Below, piece after piece: positions 1 through 5,349 of a stretch of 13,234 bases of DNA (position 1 is its first letter; every line of letters begins with the position of its first letter). The stretch lies in the NCBI GenBank assembly GCA_009885445.1, contig VFKQ01000132.1:1-13234 (forward strand). Reading direction: 5' to 3'. This DNA is from Anaerolineaceae bacterium (GTDB lineage Bacteria; Chloroflexota; Anaerolineae; Anaerolineales; Villigracilaceae). The notes beneath the pieces were generated by a model. The model was given only the letters and a program-made list of their open reading frames with translations, made no database searches and was not told the origin of the DNA. A program made the position numbers and the translations under genes.

Positions 1-755
1 CGGGCAAATCCACATTCATGCGCATGCTCGCCACCATCACCAAACCCACCGATGGGCAAATCCTGTGGGACGATATTAATATCGTCCAGCATCCTGATAC
101 ATTACGCGCCGTGCTCGGATATTTACCGCAAGACTTCGGAGTCTATCCGAATCTTAATGCCATCGAATTTCTCGAATACATGGCAGCCATCAAAGGACTC
201 GACGCCAAATCTGCAAAGAAACGTATTGACGAACTTTTACAACTTGTTAATTTAGTTGAAGCCGCGAAACGTCCGCTCGGCGGATATTCGGGCGGCATGA
301 AACAGAGAGTCGGAATCGCACAGGCATTGCTCAACGACCCGCAACTGCTTATCGTGGATGAACCCACTGTCGGGTTAGATCCCGAAGAGCGAGTCCGTTT
401 CAGGAATCTGCTGTCAGACCTATCGGGCGAAAGAATCGTGATTCTATCCACGCACATTGTTTCAGATGTGGAAGCCACGGCGTCTCGCATTGCGCTGGTC
501 AACAAGGGTCAACTGCTGAGAGAATCTGCGCCCGAAGAATTGCTCAAAGAACTTGAAGGCAAAGTCTGGGAGTGGACGGTCTCTAGCGACGACCTTGTGA
601 CGCTCAAGCAAAAGCACATTGTCAGCGGCACGATCCGCAAAAGCGACGGCGTGCAGGTGCGCGTGGTCAGCGCCAATCAGCCCACAGCACAGTCGCGAAG
701 CGCAAGCCCAAACCTTGAAGATGCATACTTGTATTTCATCGGGGGGCACGCATGA
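1..755 (+). CDS. ABC transporter ATP-binding protein, 5' end cut by window
   Basis: ATP-hydrolysing subunit of an ABC-2 type exporter that would sit on the cytoplasmic face and power the permease encoded next. The reading frame is open to the window edge: codons from base 3 read GKSTFM, the end of the Walker A P-loop, so the first ATG at 18 is internal and roughly the first 40-50 residues are missing. Numbering from that ATG, the Q-loop Gln is at 38 (LPQDFG), the ABC signature YSGGMKQ at 90-96, Walker B LLIVDEP at 110-116 with the D-loop following, and the switch His at 146 (STH). The last 60 or so residues form a C-terminal extension typical of ABC-2 ATPases. The stop overlaps the permease start as ATGA, so the two are translationally coupled. 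Family is certain; the substrate cannot be told from sequence. Confidence 0.95.
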   Translation, partial: GKSTFMRMLATITKPTDGQILWDDINIVQHPDTLRAVLGYLPQDFGVYPNLNAIEFLEYMAAIKGLDAKSAKKRIDELLQLVNLVEAAKRPLGGYSGGMKQRVGIAQALLNDPQLLIVDEPTVGLDPEERVRFRNLLSDLSGERIVILSTHIVSDVEATASRIALVNKGQLLRESAPEELLKELEGKVWEWTVSSDDLVTLKQKHIVSGTIRKSDGVQVRVVSANQPTAQSRSASPNLEDAYLYFIGGHA

Positions 756-2323
756 ATCAAGCCCGCGTGATTTATCACATTGCCCGCGCCGATTTTTTGG
801 AACGCGTGCGGCGTTATAGCTTCCTCGTTATGTTGGGCGCGGTGGTGTTTCTGGGTTACCAGGTTGCCATCGGCAACATGACGCTGGAACTAGGCATATA
901 TCGCGGCGAATATAACTCCGCTTGGGTCGGCGCGATGATGTCACTCATTGCCGCATTCTTCCTCGGCTGGTTTGGCTTCTATCTTATCAAAGGCTCCGTG
1001 GCGCGCGACCGCGAAACAGGCGTCGGGCAAATCATGGCAACCACGCCGCTCACCCGCCTCACTTATTTAATTGGCAAGTGGCTCAGTAACTTCTCGGTGT
1101 TGATGGCAATGGTGGCGGTGCTCGTCTTGGCTGGTATCGTCATTCAAATAGTACAGGGCGAAAATACACAAATCGCTTTAGGCGTCTTCCTTGCCCCATT
1201 TTTTTTAATTGCCATGCCGCTCATGGCACTCGTCGCCGCCACTGCGGTCTTATTTGAATCCATCCCGTTTTTACGAGGCGGCTTCGGCAACATTGTCTAC
1301 TTTTTTTTATTTATCCTGTCTATGCCGCTCTTCCTCGAAAACAGCACCCTGAGCAAACACCCAGCCTATGAACCGATGGGGCTGGCATTGTTGGCAACCG
1401 AAATGGGGAAAGCCGTCAGCGCATTTTATCCCACCTACGATGGTAGCTTCACCCTTGGAGGGTCTGGCATTGTTGGAGCGGCAACGAAAACCTTCACCTG
1501 GAATGGCATCCACTGGACGCCCGAGGTGATTTTTGCGCGCCTCAGCTTGTTCACACTTGCTTTAGCATTCACTTTCATCGCGGCACTCTTCTTTGACAGA
1601 TTTGATCCCTCGCACAGCAAACCCCGGCGGACAAAAACCCGCACGCCTCTTTCCGCGCCCGTAGCGGCTTCACCCTCTCCGTCCATCCCTCAGCCCGTGC
1701 ATTTGACGCCTCTATCTGCGTCGACAAATAATTTCACATTTCTGCGCGTCTTGATCTCGGAACTAAAACTCCTGCTCAAAGGTCAACGCTGGTGGTGGTA
1801 CGCCATCGTTGTTGGATTGTTCGTTGCAGGCATTGCCAACACTGCGCCAAATGCACGCCAATTTGTTTTGATGATCGCGTGGGTCTGGCCTATCCTCATC
1901 TGGTCTGGGCTGGGCAACCGCGAGACGAGCAACAACACCCAGCAAATGGTCTTCTCCTCCGCCGCGCCGTTGATGCGTCAACTGCCTGCGCAGTGGGTCG
2001 CTGGATTCATCGTCACTGCTTTGACAGGGAGTGGCGTGTTAATCAACCTACTCAAAGCAGGCGACACCATCGGTTTGCTAGCGTGGACGTCCGCCGCTGT
2101 TTTCATTCCATCGTTTGCGCTCGCATTGGGCGTGTGGAGCAACAGCCACAAATTATTCGAAGTGTTGTATATGGTCATCTGGTATGTCGGCCCGCTCAAC
2201 AAAGTGCCTGAATTGGATTATCTCGGCGCGAACAGCAACGGCAACATCGGGGTCTTCATTCCGTTTTCAATTGCTTTGATCGTCGCCGCCTTTGTTGGCC
2301 GGGCGCGACAGTTGCGAAGTTAA
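752..2323 (+). CDS. ABC-2 type transporter permease
   Basis: Membrane subunit (523 aa) partnering the ATPase just upstream; the two genes overlap by 4 nt. I count about 11-12 hydrophobic segments, for example around residues 22-41, 59-79, 113-134, 141-168 and 179-195, with more in the C-terminal half. The cytoplasmic-loop sequence ARDRETGVGQIMATTPL near 84-100 resembles the RDRxxG...TPL pattern of ABC-2 permeases. A Pro/Ser/Thr-rich hydrophilic linker at about 285-335 separates two membrane halves, so this may be a fused two-domain permease. No substrate-specific motif is visible. A 12-bp terminator hairpin starts 3 nt after the stop, so the operon ends here. Export of a lipid, drug or polysaccharide is possible, but nothing in the window chooses between these. 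Confidence 0.9.
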   Translation: MNQARVIYHIARADFLERVRRYSFLVMLGAVVFLGYQVAIGNMTLELGIYRGEYNSAWVGAMMSLIAAFFLGWFGFYLIKGSVARDRETGVGQIMATTPLTRLTYLIGKWLSNFSVLMAMVAVLVLAGIVIQIVQGENTQIALGVFLAPFFLIAMPLMALVAATAVLFESIPFLRGGFGNIVYFFLFILSMPLFLENSTLSKHPAYEPMGLALLATEMGKAVSAFYPTYDGSFTLGGSGIVGAATKTFTWNGIHWTPEVIFARLSLFTLALAFTFIAALFFDRFDPSHSKPRRTKTRTPLSAPVAASPSPSIPQPVHLTPLSASTNNFTFLRVLISELKLLLKGQRWWWYAIVVGLFVAGIANTAPNARQFVLMIAWVWPILIWSGLGNRETSNNTQQMVFSSAAPLMRQLPAQWVAGFIVTALTGSGVLINLLKAGDTIGLLAWTSAAVFIPSFALALGVWSNSHKLFEVLYMVIWYVGPLNKVPELDYLGANSNGNIGVFIPFSIALIVAAFVGRARQLRS

Positions 2324-2490
2324 ATCAAAGTCCCTCGCTTGTGCGAGGGACTTTTTGTTTACGCTCGTTCGAGCGAGAATTTGTGTTTACCGATGCTGTG
2401 GCCGGGGATGTTGGCGTGGAAGGCGCAGATTGAAAAAATCGGCGAAATCTGCGGATTGTTTTTTCTCTACCGTACAAATAGGAGTAAATG
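2324..2490. other. Intergenic stretch without a gene
   Basis: First part of the 304-base gap (2324-2627) between the permease and the convergent MerB-like gene. Besides the terminator it holds an 8-bp inverted repeat CGCAGATT (2424-2431) and AATCTGCG (2446-2453), resembling the arms of the CGGATT/ATCTGTG-type repeat at 10148-10215. A 42-codon plus-strand frame from 2393 runs into the repeat element and has no recognisable family features. I see no RNA gene. Confidence 0.6.
2327..2360 (+). terminator. Intrinsic terminator after ABC permease
   Basis: Perfect 12-bp stem (AAAGTCCCTCGC at 2327-2338 with GCGAGGGACTTT at 2343-2354), loop TTGT, followed by a T-rich tail TTGTTT. It begins 3 nt past the permease stop codon. 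In the minus direction there is only a three-T tract, so it is probably one-directional. Confidence 0.9.
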
Positions 2491-2606
2491 CCGTCATTGC
2501 GAGCAGGGTATTTCCTGAATAGCATCCCGAATGCTATTGTCGGGACGAAGCAATCTCCTCGTCGAACACGAGATTGCTTCGGGCGAGTACGCCCTCGCAA
2601 TGACGG
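2491..2606. repeat. Nested palindromic interspersed repeat element (116 bp)
   Basis: Terminal inverted repeats of 13 bp match perfectly: CCGTCATTGCGAG (2491-2503) and CTCGCAATGACGG (2594-2606). Inside lie three further perfect hairpins: AATAGCAT/ATGCTATT (2518-2525, 2531-2538; loop CCCGA), CGAAGCAATCTC/GAGATTGCTTCG (2546-2557, 2570-2581) and GGGCG/CGCCC (2581-2585, 2590-2594). TCCCGA (2525-2530) can alternatively pair with TCGGGA (2540-2545). GTCATTGCGAG...GAAGCAATCTC sequences are familiar to me as interspersed household repeats of many bacterial genomes. There is no transposase, so it is at most a non-autonomous MITE or REP-like element. It lies between convergent genes. Confidence 0.85.
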
Positions 2607-2627
2607 ATGCACGGTAGTGAATTATTT

Positions 2628-3293
2628 TTACAACTGCCAAAAAGCAGAAGTCAACCCAAGACTCGTAAACAGCGTCTGCGCCTCGTCTTTGCTCTTACGT
2701 TTCCACTCCGCACTGCGACGGTCTTCGCTATACCAGGCCTGCGCCATGCCCCAGACTTGAGCCAGCGAAAGCAGTCCGTCCATTCCAAGATTATTTTTTG
2801 CACACCACTCGCGCACATGCTCCTCCGACCGGAAGAGGGACATGGTGCCTCAGGTGAAAACAATATCATCCCACCAGTGCGCGGCGGGCACGGCAAAATG
2901 CGCAACTGCTGACGACGCGCGCGGCCCGTCTTTCGTCACTTCGAGAATTAAAGACTCGCCGCAATCGGGGCAATGACTCTCGACAACTGCCTCGCGGCGA
3001 ATCATCACGCTGACGCCGAGCGCGTCCCAGATGCAGTTTGCCCACCACTCATCCGCCCCAGCGCGGACCTTGAAGCGGGTGGCCGCCGCCGAAAACGGAT
3101 TCGCCATCCGCACTTCGCCGTCGGCTTGCAAGACGAACATGTGCGCATCGGCCAAGCGCTGAAACGATTCGCCCACGTCGCTCACGTCGAGTCCCATCTG
3201 CGCGGCCAGCGCGGTCTTAAGCGGCACAACGCCGCGCGTCAGAATTGAGTCGTAAACAGTCTTGCGTACAAGGACATCCAGCTCAGTAGACAT
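2628..3293 (-). CDS. MerB-like organomercurial lyase, putative selenoprotein (in-frame UGA = Sec148)
   Basis: Alkylmercury (organomercurial) lyase family; canonical MerB is a cytoplasmic enzyme that protonolyses carbon-mercury bonds. The frame reads 147 aa, TGA (2852-2850), then GTM and on for a total of 221 residues to TAA; MerB is about 212 aa. Residues ~15-65 look like the N-terminal winged-helix domain. C87-x-x-D90 (WANCIWDALG) matches Cys96-x-x-Asp99 of MerB and C108 (ESHC) matches Cys117. Counting back 15 residues from a shared Trp (W163 here), the TGA occupies the column of catalytic Cys159; the neighbouring Cys160 is Gly here. A SECIS-like hairpin follows the TGA. The ATG has GGAGG five nt upstream. 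It lies 21 nt after the MFS gene, so probably cotranscribed. The alternative is a pseudogene with a nonsense mutation, or two annotated fragments (2850-3293 and 2628-2843); intact downstream frame, UGA position and hairpin favour Sec. Substrate unproven, since many MerB homologues are uncharacterised. Confidence 0.8.
2814..2846 (-). promoter_or_regulatory. Bacterial-type SECIS element in the MerB-like coding region
   Basis: In the minus-strand transcript, with the UGA at nt 1-3, nt 16-22 (CUCUUCC, 2837-2831) pair with nt 27-33 (GGAGGAG, 2826-2820): seven pairs including one U-G wobble, closing the four-base loop GGUC (2830-2827). A lower helix CAC(C)AUG with CAUGUG can extend it across a UCC bulge. 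The loop starts 19 nt after the UGA; in E. coli fdhF the loop GGUC starts 18 nt after. G and U in the loop are the bases SelB recognises in E. coli. The exact bulged U of fdhF is not reproduced. Confidence 0.75.
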
Positions 3294-3314
3294 GCAGGCC
3301 TCCGTAAAAAAAAG

Positions 3315-4778
3315 TTAATCCACGCTGACGGCCGGCGCGGTCTCAGCCGCGCGTTCCGTCAACTCGAGGCGCGGGGTGAAGAGCACGGCGATCAGCGCAA
3401 GCGTGGCGGCGATGGCGGCAATGACGAAGATGATGTGAATCGAATCGGCCATGGCCAGGCGCACCGATGAGTCGAGGGCTAACTGTGAGCCAGGACCCGG
3501 ATTCAGAATCGCCTCCACCCGCTTTGGGTCGAGGCCCGAGGCGGCGAGGCGGATGCTCAAAGCGGCGCCCATCACGCTCACGCCGAGAGTCCCGCCGATG
3601 GAGCGGCTGAATTGTAAAGTCGAGGTGGCTGTGCCGAGCTGGCGTTTCTCCACGCTGGTTTGCACCGCAACGAGGAACGAAGGCACGGAGAGTCCCATGC
3701 CAATGCCCATCAAGGTGACGAAGACCATCATCAGACTCTGACTCGAGTCTGCGTTGATGGTGATCATCAGCAATGCGCCGAGGGCGAAGGTGGTGGTGCC
3801 AATTATGCCGAGGATGCGATAACCCACGCGCAAGATAATTGACATGCCGATAATGCTCGAAAGCACCCAGCCCAGCAACATGGGCGTGATGGTGATGCCC
3901 GGGCGCGTGGCGTCGGCGCCGAGCACGGCCTGCACAAAAAGCGGAATGAATGAGATGCTCCCGAACACCGCCGCGCCCGAAAGCAGGCCGTGCAAATTGG
4001 AGACGGCGAAAAGACGCTCGCGAAAAAGTTTGATTGGCAGAATCGGGTCGGCGGCGCGGTTTTCGATCCACAGCAAAAGTGCAAATAACGCCAGCGAGGC
4101 AATGATGAACAATGTGCCGTTCAGTGTGCCAAAGTCCATTAAGCCGAGCAATAATAAAACCACCGCCGCCGAAAGTACGCCTGCGCCGCTGTAATCAACA
4201 GATGGATTCGCGTGGCGTTGCATTTGCTCTTGAAAGGCCAGCACCACCAGCGCCAGCGCAATGGGGCCAACGATTAAGTTGACATAAAAGACCCAGCGCC
4301 ACGAAAGTTGCGCCACGAGGAATCCGCCCAGCAACGGACCGGCAATCGACGAGACGCCCCACACGCCCGAGAACAATCCCTGCATGCGCGCGCGTTGTTG
4401 CAGTGAAAATATTTCACCAATCATGATGAAGGCCAGCGGCAAAATGCCGCCCGCGCCGATTCCTTGCAAGGCGCGCGCAAAAATTAATTGCGGCATGCTG
4501 TTTGCGTTGCCGCTCAACACCGAACCGGCCAGGAAGAGTCCCATGGCAATGATGTAGAGTCTGCGGCGGCCATATAAGTCGGAGAGTTTGCCGTACAGCG
4601 GCACCGCAGTAGTGGAGGCCAGCATGTACGCCGAAAAGACCCACGAGTAATGTTCCAGCCCGCCCAGTTGACCGACGATGGTGGGCATGGCCGTGGCCAC
4701 CACGGTGGATTCCATCGAAGCCAGAAAAATACTGATCATGATGCCAGCGGTGACAATTCCGATTCGTCTTTTAGACAT
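3315..4778 (-). CDS. DHA2-family MFS drug/efflux transporter (EmrB/QacA-like)
   Basis: Inner-membrane proton-driven exporter of the major facilitator superfamily, 487 aa, the usual size for the 14-TM DHA2 group. Motif D1-like MESTVVATAMPTI lies at ~22-34, motif A GKLSDLYGRRR at ~63-73, motif B ARALQGIGAGG with Arg102, and the antiporter motif C region GVWGVSSIAGPLLGG at ~138-152. Many hydrophobic segments follow to the C-terminus. The ATG is preceded by AAAAGGAAAACC, a modest ribosome-binding site. It lies 122 nt after the VOC gene and 21 nt before the MerB-like gene on the same strand, so it is probably cotranscribed with the latter. The substrate is unknown; the neighbourhood hints at detoxification, but sequence alone does not show transport of a mercury compound. 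Confidence 0.93.
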   Translation of the reverse strand: MSKRRIGIVTAGIMISIFLASMESTVVATAMPTIVGQLGGLEHYSWVFSAYMLASTTAVPLYGKLSDLYGRRRLYIIAMGLFLAGSVLSGNANSMPQLIFARALQGIGAGGILPLAFIMIGEIFSLQQRARMQGLFSGVWGVSSIAGPLLGGFLVAQLSWRWVFYVNLIVGPIALALVVLAFQEQMQRHANPSVDYSGAGVLSAAVVLLLLGLMDFGTLNGTLFIIASLALFALLLWIENRAADPILPIKLFRERLFAVSNLHGLLSGAAVFGSISFIPLFVQAVLGADATRPGITITPMLLGWVLSSIIGMSIILRVGYRILGIIGTTTFALGALLMITINADSSQSLMMVFVTLMGIGMGLSVPSFLVAVQTSVEKRQLGTATSTLQFSRSIGGTLGVSVMGAALSIRLAASGLDPKRVEAILNPGPGSQLALDSSVRLAMADSIHIIFVIAAIAATLALIAVLFTPRLELTERAAETAPAVSVD

Positions 4779-4800
4779 GGTTTTCCTTTTGAATAAATCA

Positions 4801-4874
4801 TTTCGCCACAGCCCGCAGGGTTATAAAGAACACTGAGAAAATCCTTTAAAAACTCTGTGCCCTGTGTGGCGAAA
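4801..4874. repeat. Inverted repeat between VOC and MFS genes
   Basis: Ten-base perfect arms TTTCGCCACA (4801-4810) and TGTGGCGAAA (4865-4874) flank a 54-nt centre that contains further imperfect pairing (ACACTGAG near 4830 with ACTCTGTG near 4852). Sequences of the type CTCTGTGCCCTGTGTGGCGAAA are a common household repeat in environmental bacterial genomes, as far as I recall. It lacks a U-run in the minus direction, so it could act as an mRNA-stabilising or attenuating hairpin rather than a terminator. Confidence 0.65.
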
Positions 4875-4900
4875 CCTTCTGTATTCAGCCAGACGTTTCG

Positions 4901-5296
4901 TCAGGCTATTTTTCTTTCGATGAAATCCCACTTGTTGCCGTATAAATCTTCAAACACCACGACCGTGCCGTACGCTTCATTGCGCGGCTCTTCATTAAAT
5001 TTCACGCCGCGCGCTTTCATCAAATTGTAATCGCGCCAGAAATCATCTGTGTGCAAGAACAGGAAGACTCGCCCCCCAGTCTGATTGCCCACCACAGCGG
5101 ACTGACTCTCTGACACCGCCCGCGCTAAAAGGAGTCCGCTCCCGCCGCGCCCGCGAGGGGTGACCACGACCCAGCGTTTACCTCCGCCCATGTCGGTGTC
5201 TTCGCTCAGCGCGAAACTTAATTTCTGCGTATAAAAGTGGATCGCCTCATCATAGTCACGCACCACGAGGGCCACGAGGGCGAGAGATTGGTTCAT
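4901..5296 (-). CDS. VOC-superfamily (glyoxalase/bleomycin-resistance fold) protein
   Basis: A 131-aa single-unit vicinal-oxygen-chelate protein, the usual length for the family. The N-terminal half shows the classic VRDYDEAIHFYTQKLSF pattern (residues ~12-28) and the second half the paired beta-alpha-beta module ending YGTVVVFEDLYGNKWDFIE. Members include glyoxalases, extradiol dioxygenases and antibiotic-binding resistance proteins, so a specific reaction cannot be assigned. A ribosome-binding site AAAGGACAAAG lies about 6-10 nt before the ATG. It is 53 nt downstream of mutL on the same strand, and ahead of the MFS and MerB-like genes, so it may belong to a small detoxification cluster or simply ride behind mutL. 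Confidence 0.88.
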   Translation of the reverse strand: MNQSLALVALVVRDYDEAIHFYTQKLSFALSEDTDMGGGKRWVVVTPRGRGGSGLLLARAVSESQSAVVGNQTGGRVFLFLHTDDFWRDYNLMKARGVKFNEEPRNEAYGTVVVFEDLYGNKWDFIERKIA

Positions 5297-5349
5297 GAAA
5301 CTTTGTCCTTTGCTTAACTATCCAATGACTCAACCAGCGAACTAAAAAA

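Noticed and set aside
2393..2520. 42-codon plus-strand frame MLWPGMLAWK...
   Set aside because: No ribosome-binding site, no recognisable family features, and it ends inside the repeat element.
2488..2760. 90-aa plus-strand ORF
   Set aside because: It is a translation of the palindromic repeat (ending in the familiar VRPRNDG peptide) running antisense into the MerB-like gene.
2628..2843. Independent 71-aa gene starting MSLFRSEEHV
   Set aside because: It continues the MerB-like frame exactly, lacks a Shine-Dalgarno before its ATG, and aligns with the C-terminal part of MerB; treated as the second half of one Sec protein.
2850..3293. Simple pseudogene or frameshift of a merB homologue
   Set aside because: There is no frameshift, only one stop, which is TGA, at the catalytic Cys column and followed by a SECIS-like hairpin. 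A nonsense mutation or sequencing error is kept as the alternative but is less likely.
3343..4071. 242-aa minus-strand ORF, Arg/His-rich
   Set aside because: Out-of-frame shadow of the MFS gene; composition typical of a GC-rich alternative frame.
4892..4902. GACGTTTCGTC hairpin as terminator after the VOC gene
   Set aside because: Only a 4-bp stem overlapping the stop codon and no U-run on the minus strand.
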